DNA of 64,000 nucleotides, taken from the NCBI RefSeq assembly GCF_024323335.1, contig NC_066579.1:132672354-132736353 (forward strand), written 5' to 3'. Position 1 is the stretch's first letter. Each line of letters starts with the position of its first letter. The DNA comes from Lathyrus oleraceus (lineage: Eukaryota > Streptophyta > Magnoliopsida > Fabales > Fabaceae). Below the pieces are notes generated by a model. It was not told the origin of the DNA, did not search any database, and saw nothing but the letters and a program-made list of their open reading frames with translations. The translations under genes were made by a program, and so were the position numbers. Positions 33,905 to 45,640 of the stretch are shown here, one piece after another.

Positions 33905-34215
33905 GTTGGAGATATATTTCTTTGAAAAAGACCCGCTCCACTCGGGGAACTGCTGGAGATATATTTCATTGAAACCCGCTCCACTCGGGGAACTGCTGGA
34001 GATATATTTCTTTGAAAAAGACCCGCTCCACTCGGGGAACTGCTGGAGATATATTTCTTTGAAACCCGCTCCACTCGGGGAACTGCTGGAGATATATTTC
34101 TTTGAACCCGCTCCACTCGGGGAACTGTTGGAGATATATTTCTTTGAAAAAGACCCGCTCCACTCGGGGAACCGCTGGAGATATATTTCATTGAAACCCG
34201 CTCCACTCGGGGAAT
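33905..34215. repeat. 42-47 bp tandem array in the B 3'UTR (7 copies)
   Basis: The unit holds CTGGAGATATATTTCTTTGA, an optional AAAAAGA, then CCCGCTCCACTCGGGGAACTG. Long (47 bp) and short (42-43 bp) forms are interspersed. Confidence 0.93.
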
Positions 34216-35552
34216 AGCAACCTTCCGACCTGGCTGCTGAGGAAATACCGTTGTAAACCTGTCTCGATAACCATCCTGACTCGGCTGGGGAAGTCCACAA
34301 ACCTTGGATCTGCTGGGGAGCTAGTCCTATGACTCTGCTTGGGGATTTAGCTGGAAAATGAGAAAAGTTGGTTCAGAACACCCGTCAACTCATCGAACCA
34401 CGGTATCCACCTCCCAATCTCGCATCAGCTTTCCTCGCTTGAGAATTGCCAGACTCATCTGGACCTTTTCTGCTCCATCATCTTATATTCCAAGTCGCTC
34501 CGCGCTCGACGAGAGATGTACTCCTGGAATTAATACAGAAATTCGATTTTCCGACTTTAAAGAGTCTTCTTGATTAATTTCAAAGGTCGCCGGACGTCTC
34601 TCGTCGTCTCTTCGTCGCCCTTCTTCGTGCACTCGTCCCTGATCGAACTCTGCGGGGAATTACAAACTTTCAAGTCTTCCGACTTTGAAGAGTCTTCTTG
34701 ATTAATTTCAAAGGTCGTCGTCGGCCTCAACGTCTTCTCGTCGCTTTCATTCATTTGTCCCTGAGCGAACTCTCTGGGGATCTGTTACAAAGCTTCCACA
34801 TCACAACCTGCCAGTGAGTGAAGAATACCTAACAGTACCTGCAAAACAGATCGTCAGATAAAACTGCGCCCCAGGTGTGTCAAGATTTCAACCCTTGGGT
34901 CACTCAACCTTCCAACTAAGATTTCAAGTTTCAATCTCATAAACATGCATTGGAAGGAAACCTGTATGTCTTAAAATGCAAAGATTCTTTATCAAAATAA
35001 TCGGATGTTTTTGCAATCGAAGCGGTAATGACAAACAAAAACAAAATTATTTAACTGAATATGCATTTTATTGATTGAAAAAAGTGTGGCTCAAATGAGC
35101 AATACAAAGGAAGCAATTCCTGAAAAGAGGTAATTGCGCAAAAGGAAAAATCTATCCTAATGGCAATGTGAAACTCGTGATCTCATCGAGTTCCAACTCG
35201 GTTACACCCCATATGTCCTCAGACTCTCCATGCTTTCTGCCTTCTGAACAAGACGATTCTGACTGATCCCCACCGGGTATTATCCATGATGCTTTAACCA
35301 AAGCGTAAACGATCATGCCAGACGCAATTGTTCGTTTCAATCCCTCTTTTGCCTGGACCGCCCTCTCGGGTTTTCAGTCCACCGGGATACCCCTTTTTTG
35401 CCCAAGTCGCCTTTCCAGGTTTTCGACTTGCCGGGTGTACATTTTTTCATCTATATCCCTAATTTTTGCCCGAACCTTTCTTTCTGTTTTTGGTTCACCG
35501 GGATGCCCATTTTTGCCTGGACTATATTATTCTTTTCGTCCAGCGGGTCAAT

Positions 35553-35954
35553 TCATACGAAGTATTTTTTAACTGCGTCCGCATTCACAGGGGATGGAAA
35601 ATCCTCACCATCCATGGTCGCTAACAACAAGGCTCCGCCAGAGAAAACCTTCTTGACCACGAATGGACCTTCATAATTCGGCGTCCATTTGCCCCTACGA
35701 TCGTTCTGAGGAGGAAGGATCCTTTTCAGCACCATATCACCCACGTGATATACCCGAGGTCGCACCTTTCTGTCAAAAGCACGCTTCATCCTTTGCTGGT
35801 ATAATTGCCCCTGATAGATGGCTGCTAGCCTCTTTTCCTCTATCAGGCTCAACTCTTCGTACCGGGTCCTTACCCATTCAGCCTCTTGCAATTTCACGTC
35901 CATCAGGACTCTCAGAGAGGGAATCTGAACTTCAACAGGTAATACAGCCTCCAT
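35553..35954 (-). pseudogene. B integrase C-terminal fragment (133 codons, intact)
   Basis: Matches the last part of A integrase: MEAVLPVEVQIPSLRVLMD, RTRYEELSLIEEKRLAA, GQLYQQRMKRAFDRKVRPRV, and the C-terminal domain PNYEGPFVVKKVFSGGAL, ending DAVKKYFV-stop. The zinc finger and the D-D-E core are absent. It has kept six A in the run where A has five, so B does not derive from this copy of A. Confidence 0.85.
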
Positions 35955-37420
35955 ACCAATGAGAACGGAGTTGCCCCAGTAGACACACCGAAGATCAATA
36001 CCCAGGATACCAGTTTCCTACTCAGCCACCCTGCTGGTGCCTTCAAGCGTTATCCTGGCAGCAAAAGCTTATTCACCTTAACCTCCCCATCAGACATCAG
36101 AATCCGTTCGGATTCAGGGTCAGGCCCCTCCTCCGGGATCGGTTACTCTCAATCTTTCGATTGGAGCACCTCGAGATGTCCTCATCAGGGAACTCAAACT
36201 TCATCGGTTGATAATCCTCAATGGGTTGCAGAGAGATGTAATCAGACAATACACCCCTTGATTGCTTTCTGAGAGTATACTGATCAGTCAATACTCTTTT
36301 GCACTCTCACAACCCGTCCGGTCAATACTGGATTCTCAAACCCATACCCGATCGGATCCATCTCGGAAATCCACAAAGTGGTATGAACCAGCATATACTG
36401 TCTCAGTCGGCGAGCAGCCTATGCCAAAGTACATCAAGTTTTCTCGAACAGTGAATGTATTGTTTCACAGTCGGTAAACTTTTTGCTAAGGTAAATTGCA
36501 TGCTCTTTTCGACCAGACTCGTCATGCTGCCCCAATACGCACCTCGTAGACCCCTCGAAGGCCGTCAAGTACAGATTTGACAATTGCTCCTTCCACAGGA
36601 GGCATCAGAATCAGAGGTTCCTGCAACTTATCCTTTTATTTTTCAATGCCCCTTGGCAATCATTAATTTGCCTGACCGTTTGATCTTTCTTTTTTCAACA
36701 TCTCGAATGTGGGTTCATACGTGGTTGTTAGATGAGATGTGAACCATGACAGGTAGTTCAATCTTTCTAAGAAACCACGAACCTTCTTTCTTTATTTTCC
36801 TCGGTTCAGGCATTTTTTTTTTATTATTTGTTTTTTTTTTTTTTTAAGCAGGATGAACCCCGATTCTTCCCTTACGATGAACCCCAACAGCTTACCGGAC
36901 CGCACTCTGATAGTGCACTCACTTGAATTCAACCTCAGTTTGAATTGTCTCGACTGGTCAAACGACTTGCCCCCAGTCTGCCAGATGCCCCACTTCCGTT
37001 TGGGACTTTGCTATCATGTCATAGCATTTGATTTCATGACGAATCATATCATGAAACAAAGTCACCATGGCTCTCTGATACAGGCACTGGCGTTCTGCTT
37101 CTTTAGAGGACGGTCTTCTCTCCATGGTAGCTTGTGTACAACGACACCAGTATCCGACCCTGGCATATCCTGACATGACCAGGCGAAGGCATCCACATGC
37201 TCTTTCAACAAGGCTACCATTCTGCTCTCGATTCGCCTCTGAAGCGGCTCTAATTTTCACTTCCTGACCTCGGTAGTGCTTGGGATAACAACCTCAACCC
37301 GCTCCTCGGGCGACTGAATCACCTTCTCCTCTTGTTTCAACAACCTGGCTAGTTCCAGCAGATCACAATCTTCTTCGTCTTCTTCTTCAGCAAGATAGAT
37401 CGGTTCGTCGAAGTCATATG
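35955..37420 (-). pseudogene. B pol scraps (RNase H and RT), heavily deleted
   Basis: Short matches to A pol in order but many frames: aRNase H linker (QPIEDYQPMKFEFPDEDI, 36097-36240), RNase H, about 36360-36560, and RT pieces near 37020-37110 (QRAMVTLFHDMI, CYDMIAKSQTE) that have lost the YVDD box. A T-rich stretch lies at 36808-36845. About 2.5 kb of pol is missing compared with A. Confidence 0.82.
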
Positions 37421-37708
37421 AGGGGTAACCCAATTGTTATCAACGAGATCCGGAGAATTATTTTTGAATTTGGGACGAGACAAATCAAAAAAGGAAAAAT
37501 GAAAATAAACATTGCCATTTTTATTTGTTTTTAAACTGCAAAAATAAATGAAAGACAGGGAACACCGTTTTTTGACTGAAAAACATCCATTTATTAATGA
37601 TGCAGAAATGCAAATTATGAACATGAGGTGGCCCTTACAATGGACCATTGCGTGTCGGGCAACACATATGGCTTTCATGCAGATAAAATCAAAACAGGAA
37701 ATCATTAC
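37421..37708 (-). other. B intron remnant without acceptor
   Basis: The donor GA|GTAATG is kept at 37708-37707, but the ATGCAG acceptor present in A is deleted: the text passes from AAAAATAATTC directly into exon 2 sequence (TCCGGATCTCG). Confidence 0.7.
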
Positions 37709-39475
37709 TCTTCAGGACGAGTGACAGTGCTGATCTGTTTAAGCCTTCCAGCTTCCTGGTACGCACGGCGTTATCCAACCATTGAACTTGCAGTCACTGT
37801 CAGCTTCTCCACCTACCGCACCGGTGTGACCTGAATTTTCAGCAATTGCACCCACCATTGCCTGTCCATGCGCCGACATGGGATTAGCATTCACATTTGG
37901 AGACGGCGCAAAGTTGATTGCCTTGGAGTCTACCAGATCCTGGACAACATTCTTGAATGCTCTACAGCCCTCAATGTTATGCCCCGATGTTCCAGAATGA
38001 AATTCACACTGGCATTCTCATCGTAGTTAGGAGGCCTCTGATCTGTTCTCATCGGAACCATCGCCCTCGGCTGCACCAACCCCAGATCCATCAACTTTTT
38101 GAACAGAACAGAATATGTCACGGGCGGCTTGTCAAAATGGCGATCAACCCCTTTTCCTTTCACCTGATACCCAGCTCTCTGTTGAGGTGGCCGACGTTGC
38201 TGTCGGACTGATTGATTACCAGCAGGAATGGTTACAGCAGCAGTGTGTTGATAGTAACGATCCCTACCGTGTCCTCCCTGGGCATACACAGCACTTGATT
38301 CGCCCTCATTCTTGCGCTGACCATTCCCGAATGGCTTCTTCGATCCTGATGATGAAGCAATACCACCCTGGATTTTCCCCATTTTCAGCCAACTTTCAAT
38401 TCTCTCTCCGGCCACCACAATATCAGCAAAGTTGGTTACCGGACAACCCACCATCCTTTCAGCAAAAACCCCTTGCAGGGTACCCATGAAGAGATCGGAC
38501 ATCTCTCTGTCCACTAGCGGAGGTTGAACTCGGGCAGCCAACTCCCTCCATCTCTAAGCATACTCTTTAAACCCCTCGTTGTTTTTCTGAGACATACCCT
38601 GCAGCTGGGTACGACTCGGAGCCATATCAGCATTGAACTGATACTGTTTAAAGAATGCATCTCCCAGATCCTGCCAACTCTTGATGTCAGCAGATTTCAG
38701 CTTGGTATACCACTCCAAGGATCCTCCGGACAGACTGTCCTGGAAGAAATACATCCATAGCTTCTGATCAGTTGTATACGCAGAGATCTTGCGAACGAAA
38801 GCTTGAAGATGGGTTTCAGGGCAAGAACTCCCATTGTACTTGTCAAATGCGGGCGCCTTGAATTTTTGTGGGATCACAATCCCCTCGACCAGCCCCATGT
38901 TGGACATGTTGACAAACCCCGGAGTAGCATGGCTTTCCAGAGCCTTCACCTTCTCTGCCAGCAACTGAATTTCTTTGCTCTGTGGCTGGACACCATATTG
39001 ACCAAATGGCTCATCGTGCATGGAGAATTGATCAGCCTCTCTGTCTTCCTCCCTGTCATCATCAAACCCATAGAAAGGAGGCACAAAATTGTCCTTCAAA
39101 TTCTGCCCCAGACCGGGCCCAGGTTGACCACCAGCACCAAAACCAGCAGCATTGTCATTCACCAAACCCACAGTCGCTCTTTTACCACCATCTTTGGATC
39201 CACCCAGCCCCTGATTGGAGACACCATCCAGATTAACAACACTGTTAGCAGCTGAAGCCCGCTCGAGCTTTTCAACTTTATCTGCCAGAGCCTTCTGACC
39301 AACTACAAAGCCTTGCATGATGTTGATCAGCTCGTTCATTTTATCTTTCAGTTCGAGCATATCTGTGTTGGGAAGATCCATCAGTCTGGGTGTATTGCGC
39401 CTGGTGAAGTATCTGTGAGGGCGTGTTGAGTGCAAAGGTACGGTTCTGCGAGCACGAGCAATGATTCCTGCAAAA
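37709..39475 (-). pseudogene. gag: B gag with TAG and frameshift, fused to the protease tail
   Basis: Starts with RPHRYFTRRN and the coiled-coil MLELKDKMNELINIMQGF (39435 leftwards), then capsid FDKYNGSSCPETHLQAF, LEWYTKLKSADIKSW and FKQYQFNADMAPSRTQL. A TAG at 38554-38556 interrupts KEYA-RWREL. The frame reopens to the knuckle, where a one-base deletion shifts ENA..CEFH out of frame near 38010. After NPMSAHGQAM the sequence jumps to EADSDC, i.e. from the gag tail to the protease tail, removing the DTG active site. B must rely on Gag and enzymes in trans, or its Gag truncated at the TAG may still have a use; that is speculation. Confidence 0.85.
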
Positions 39476-40643
39476 CAGCAAACAGGTTAATATGCATGAA
39501 TGCAACGTCTATCCATATGAGGAAGATTCTGTCTTTCGATTCTGGTTTCATCGAGACAGATAATATTTCACCAATAACATTCTGACATTCAGATGTCTCT
39601 CAACCAGATTCTCAATCCATAATACTCCCCATATGACTAAACATGGGTTTGGTGCAGATGAATGCAAAATGAGGATGATGTATGAATGCAATGCACTGTG
39701 CCATCCTCCAAGTCATCTGCTCCTCTGCACTGAATCTGGTCTCTGAACTGATCATAACCATCTGAGGAGTGTACAATCACAATTCTGACCCATGGGTTCC
39801 GAAATAAACGGAAGACAGATACATCATCATCATCACTGGTCTCTGAGCAGACACACCACCACCATCTGAATCGGCCCGGGGAATCCTGAAATAAACGGAT
39901 CCCCACTGATAAATAACTCGGCCCGGGGAATCCTGAAATAAACGGATCCCCACTGATAAATCTCGCGGACAGCACTCCGGCGTCTCGGCAATAAATGGCC
40001 ATAAATCCGACTTATAAATATGTCTCTGAATCACAGATCAAAAAGTCACCATTTGAAGGCTATCTGAACAAACATCTGACAGAACAACCCTCCCCTCACA
40101 GGCAAGTTCTAATCAAGTCATCCTAAGGCGGATAATGGTCTCGACAATCGGGCGGAGATACTCAATGGGTTTGCCCTTTCGGGTGTGCCATTGTAGCTCC
40201 CTTAAAATCGTCTAAACCAAAGATCCGGGAATGATCGGTCACCAGAGTCAACAACTCAAATGGAGTGACTCAAACAAAGCGGAATATCCACAGAGATGAG
40301 CACTATCAAGTGAGCCTCGTCCGGCTTGTGGCACATCACGCCGCCAGGCACATGTTGACTTAACATGAAAGAGGCAACGTGAGACCACACTAGTCCTAGG
40401 TGTATACTCGGGCCTGGGTTTTAGCCCCACTCAGAACACCCACCCCAAACAACAGAACCACCTGCAGAGGACGGCAACAACATGATAGTATGATGCATGC
40501 AGACATTAATGCAAATATAGATACACACTGGTTAGAATAATAAATGCAATAAATAAAACACAATAAGCAACCCAAACCAATCCTAGAACGCTAGGAAGGA
40601 CTCGCTTAGGGACGATGGACCAGCACAGGTCAACATCGTTATT
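39476..40643 (-). other. B 5' leader
   Basis: No gene. It contains a 39-40 bp tandem duplication (39872-39955) around CGGCCCGGGGAATCCTGAAA. Just before gag the element-sense text CTGTTTTGCAG|GAATC looks like a splice acceptor. The part next to the PBS is shared with C. Confidence 0.65.
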
Positions 40644-40661
40644 TCCCCAGTGGAGTCGCCA
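40644..40661 (-). other. B primer binding site
   Basis: TGGCGACTCCACTGGGGA in element sense, two bases from the LTR end at 40664. It differs from the PBS of C and D by TG to CA in the middle. Confidence 0.83.
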
Positions 40662-40663
40662 GC

Positions 40664-43600
40664 TGTCGCATCCTGCGAAAAATCAACCGGCGAGCCTAAA
40701 AAATAAAAACACACAGAGCCGCCACTAAACGTTATTTATCCCAAGATAGGGAAAGGAAACGCTCAGAGAAACCTGGAAAGACATGGTCTCGCGACCAGAG
40801 AGAAAAGGTTCGGGAGTCGGTTACGCAAGGGGAAGGTATTAGCACCCCTCACGTCCTAGGTACTCCTAGGGATCCACGTCCTAGAATAAAGAAAAGGTTG
40901 CTAAACATCACACACACACACGGGGAACGCAGGTGGGGTTAAGAGAAGGGAGCTCGATAAGGTATCGCACCTTATGCCTACATATCTTGTCTGGAACAAG
41001 AATCAGAGCCACTGTAGTTCGGCTTACGCACGCCAAACAACACAAAACAATCAAACAAGCAAGGGTGGCAAACATGGAGCCCGACAACCACTGGATGGAA
41101 TTACGTCGGCATCCGAACCAAAACACACTCAAAAGGGCAAACGTGGAGCCCGACTGCCAATCACTGGACTTACGTCGGCATCCGAGCCAAAACACACAGT
41201 CAGATAACAAGTAAACACACACAAAAAAGAAAAAGGTTGCCCGGAGTGGTCTCGCACGACCACCTGCCTACATACCTCGTCTGGAACGAGGATCAGGGCG
41301 ATGTAGTTCCCCTGAAAGGGACTAAATTGCTAACCAGAAACCGGGGAAAGATACACAACTAGGGAGCTGAGACTCGAGCCTAATGTTGTCATGCATCGTT
41401 AACCCTAAGTTCGGTTTTCTATCCTACTTGCATAAGCAAACTAACCTAACCAGGAAAGAAGCTAGCACACAAGCATACAATCATATATCATCAAATGAGA
41501 ACAGGTATCTCAAACAAGCATGTCAATCAGATATCCACATAACACGCACTATAGCCAAACAAGGGGCTCAATCAATCAGGTTTGACTGCCTAAGCAATCG
41601 TCTGTACAGGCTGTGTTTGCTCTTAACCTTGCCATTACGAGGCTAAGGTGAAGCAGATGAAAGGATGAAGTGAGGATCAGACCTCACAGCTCTTATCCCT
41701 AACCAGGGAGAGCTTCTGACAAATGAGCATGGGTCCAGAATGGGGGAACCCTTCTATACTCGATGACTCCGACTCGATTGTGCACTGCACAGATCTTGGG
41801 CTTTTGATCTCAATGCTACAACCATGTAATGGGAGCAAGGAGAAGACTCAACTGAATAGTGGGGGGTAGACTGCATACCCCTACCTTCCACCAATTGCCT
41901 TAATTAAGGACTTTCACCTGCTTAGGCACAAAATTAAACAACCACAATCATTGCCTCTTAAGGAGGACTTCAGACATTTATTTGCCCGGCCCGGTAACAG
42001 CCGGGTCTCCAGACTACATGAAGTCAAGAGGACTTACCTCAATGCAAGTTGCTTAAGCAACGCAAAGCAAAAGTTCACAAGGAACTGAGCAACTAAAGTA
42101 CCTGGAAACAATCCAACACAGTTAGTACTCAGACAGACAAAACCAAACAGCAAGTGTTCAATCAATCAAACTATACAAAGCAATGCACAATAAAGCAAGC
42201 TCAAAGCTCAAGCCTAAGCTTCACCACCTACAAAACAATGTTATGTTAGTGTACAAACATCAAACCACATCATTTAAAATTGATTTGGATCATTCTCCAT
42301 GTGCATTATGCTTTTGATCCTGAAAAATCAAGCAAACATTAGCAACTAGACCACTAGGCCAAGCCTAGGGTCCAAAGGCAATAAAAACTCCTAAACAGCA
42401 AGATATCCACCAACCAATCTCAAATTAAAGTCAAACAAGAGCAAACACCATTGGTCTCATGTTTATATCATTCATCATGCTCATGTTGTGCACAAAACAA
42501 GGCAAACTAGTTCAAATGAAGCACCAAGCATACAAACAGAACTATTGCATTCAAATCCATACCAAAACACATCCAAAAATTCTCAAATAATTTACCCCTA
42601 AACAGAACCTAATCAGGGTCTACCATGTCAAATTTGAGCTCAATTGGGCAAATGGAACCATGTTAATGAAAATCAACAAAAACAGACACAATAATAGGCT
42701 CCAAATCACAACATCAATGTATACATCCACTTCAAAAATTCATAACTCAATGAAAACAAAAAAGAAATGGATGAGACCAAAACAGGGAGGTCCTAACATG
42801 TGTCTAGTTCATGCATATCAAATTTCATGGCCATACAATACAACATGAGCATTTCTCAATCATTCTACCAACCTAGGTCACATGGACTTGCAAATTCAAT
42901 CACCAGAAATGAAAAATCATGATCAATTAGAAAAGGCAGTGAAAAATTCTACAAAAATTCACCAAGCATCCTAACATGTCAACAATTCACCATGAAAAAT
43001 TTCATTCAATTCTAACATGTATAGGTCAATCAATTAAATTCCACAAGTTGACATCAAGAGGTGTGACACAAATTGTCACACCTAAGTTCCAGAATTTGCT
43101 GATCATTGACCAGGTATCAAAAATGCATGAAATTTACATATAAATGAGCATCAATGAGTCCACAATCATCACAAAAATTTTCAAGAATTTATTTTACAAT
43201 ATGGACATTTCATGATCAAATTGGTGACATGTATCAAAAATGGACACATGTGAAATAAGCCTAGGCCAAATAATAATTTTACCAAGCACAACTTTGACCA
43301 ATAGGTCAAAAAAATTCTACACTCATCAACAAAGTCATAGAAAAAATCCTCACATTTTTATGAATTTTCTACAATTTTTTGTGAATTTTTTAATGTGATA
43401 TGGAATTTTTTAGAATTAAACAAATTAATTGAATTTGTACAGTGGCATTATTGTAATTACAGCATGGCGCGGGAGGGAAACACTATTTTCAAATTTTCAA
43501 ACAGTTTTTTGGATCAAACTCATCTCTCTCATCGTCTTCAACACACACATTTCCAGAATTTTCACAAAATGGATGAACATCAAAAGTTCACGAAACTTGG

Positions 43601-45635
43601 CATGCTTATAACCGTTTTAACCGTCTAAACAAGAGGATCATGAATATCAACTCTATTCAACTTAACAATTCCTAAAACTCACGAATCACTCGATTTAGGG
43701 TTTCACATCCAAAATTCGAATCCGAATATCTCCCTACACAATCATCCATTCGCAATTCCAAAACTATCATGATGATCTACATAGCAAGCTCTTTCGAAAG
43801 CACATGATTATTGAGCAAAATATGACAATCGAAACTCGAAGGTACCTGGAATGGCAGTGCTTATGGAGTTGTTCTTCGCGTGAATTAGTCCAAAACAGAT
43901 GTTGTATAAGGATGAAGAAGCAAGGTGCGAAGCTCAGGTTCGATCAATGTTGCTCCTAATGCTCAAAATTCAATTTCACCATGGATGATGCTTGAAGATA
44001 CAGCTGCGATTTCATACTCCTCTCCCTCCAAATCATCAAAACAGTTTGAGAGGATGATTATGTGAATTCAAACCAAAAAGAATTTCGAACTTTGGTGTAG
44101 AATTGATGGAGAATTTTGGAATTGAAAGTGTTTGTGTTCTTGAGGGTTTTGAGAGAATGTGGAAGTTTCAGATCTGGTTTTGGTAATTGTGCAATGCTGT
44201 TATGATTAGGAGATGATTTAGATTATATATGGTAGCTTAATCATGCCTTAATCCACTTAATTAGCAAAATGGAATGTTAAGTGAAATTGTCATTTTGTAA
44301 ACAAGGGCAAAATGGTAAATACATCATGCCAGCTAGTGCCAGATGTTTTGACAGCACATACACCTTCTAAATGACACATGTGATGTGTAGAAACTTGTTT
44401 CATGTCCATTGGTGGAGTATTTCTCAAATTCACCATGTATTTGCAAAATGTCCATTTTTAGCACTTCATTTTTCAAACCACATTCCAAATTATAAGCCTT
44501 ATGCATGAAATGAAAATTCAAACAAGCTTAAAATGCCATTCCTGAGGTGTTGGAAAAAGTCCCATTCAAAAATTCCAATTATTTTGACATTTGGACAATT
44601 TTGCCCCTGATCCAATTCAGCTGTCCAGTTGAAAAGTGACTTTTTGCCTTGGCCATTTTTGAACAAATCCAATGATGCACCTTCAAAGTACATGTCAAAT
44701 GGAGTTTGTGCATATAAAGAACTTGCAATTTGGACAAAGTATGTGGAAATTATGGCCTCCTGATTACGGGTCATTTCTGAATTTCACTGAGCCATAACTT
44801 TCCAACCATACATTGGATTTTCAAGTTCCTGGACTTTTTGAAAGGTGAGAACAAGATCTACAACTTTCATGTTGAACAAATTTTCATTTGAAGCTTCCTT
44901 GGACACGTGGCTTTGAGGTCCAAAACTTTCCATTTTTGGAAACTTCAATTACAAGTCACTTGCTATTTTTGGCAGTTTTTGTCCTGACTTGATTTTCTTC
45001 ATTTTTAAGCTTTGCAATGTCATTCAACACTTGTTCCAACATGAATGAAATGTCTTCAACTCATTTTCACCTCCACATCCATCAGATCATGTACAGTTGA
45101 CCACAGTTGACTTTTCAACTGACAGATGAATCTGGCAATGCATTGATCAATCTGAGCTCCAATCTTCAACTGAAATGGCTCAAGGGTGCAACCCTAGCCT
45201 CAATAAGCACCATATAATCACAAAATGAACCCCATAACCATTAGGAACCTCATCTCCTGATCCAGCCCTGATTGGCCCAATACAACTGATTAGGGTTGAC
45301 CAGTGGTCAAAACCCTAATCTCAAGGAATCTTCTTCAATCTCCTGATGACATCCAACCATGATGATGATGATGTATCAATTCAATCAAGATGAAGACCAA
45401 CATCCATTGAGAATCATGAAACCCTAATTTCACAGCCCAATCCTCAGATGGCCAATGATCAGTCAATAAACCCTAGGCTTGCACTTAACTTCCTCATCTT
45501 CTGATCAAGACTTGGGAGGATAGCTTGCACAATGTAACCACATGATATGCAATATGCAATGCCTAATGACCTAAAAATGTATGCAATATGTTAATGCTAG
45601 TCCCAAGAGAAGAGGGCAAATTTTGAGGTGTTACA
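40664..45635 (-). repeat. B 5' LTR (4972 bp)
   Basis: The transcribing LTR of B. Conserved block 40807-40849; paired-hairpin modules 40957-41022 (ATAAGGT/ACCTTAT; CTTGT/ACAAG) and 41246-41309 (GTGGTC/GACCAC; CTCGT/ACGAG; outer CTACAT/ATGTAG); TATA box 44223-44229. GGTC-TCGC-GACC, another hairpin with the same loop, lies near 40786. No gene in the AT-rich remainder. Confidence 0.93.
44223..44229 (-). promoter_or_regulatory. TATA box in the B 5' LTR
   Basis: CCATATATAATC in element sense, identical to the 3' LTR copy. Confidence 0.58.
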
Positions 45636-45640
45636 CTCCC

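Larger units (their letters stand above)
31435..35552 (-). other. B 3'UTR, 4.1 kb, with several repeat arrays
   Basis: The polypurine tract AATAGGGGCAGC (31435-31446) abuts the LTR. Then CTTGAACCCCGAAA / TTTGAACCCCAGAAAATG repeats (31690-32050 and 32280-32345); a segment around CGTAACGTCCTTTGAT..TTATTTCC present twice (32353-32432 and 33090-33172) and once in A (near 20500); a 24-bp array; CTGCTGGGGA-type words (33410-33850, 34200-34350); a 42-47 bp array; and GAGTCTTCTTGATTAATT repeats (34560-34710). No gene. Confidence 0.82.
26465..45635 (-). mobile_element. Element B: recent non-autonomous Ogre derivative
   Basis: 19,171 bp, with LTRs 26465-31434 and 40664-45635 and TSD CTCCC (26460-26464, 45636-45640). 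It sits inside the protease gene of A, same strand. The LTRs differ by about six substitutions and four 1-base indels on inspection, so the insertion is young. Inside: PBS, leader, gag with one TAG and one frameshift, then a fusion of the gag tail to the protease tail, an intron remnant without acceptor, scraps of RT and RNase H, an intact integrase C-terminus and a long repeat-rich 3'UTR. It cannot supply its own protease, RT or RNase H. Confidence 0.92.

Noticed and set aside
33839..34300. ORFs with repeated SSPSGAG / RNISP
   Set aside because: Translation of the 42-47 bp array.
26465..45635. CRISPR or large segmental duplication suggested by the two 4.97-kb repeats
   Set aside because: They are the two LTRs of B, with TG/CA ends, PBS, polypurine tract and TSD. 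No spacer-repeat array is present.
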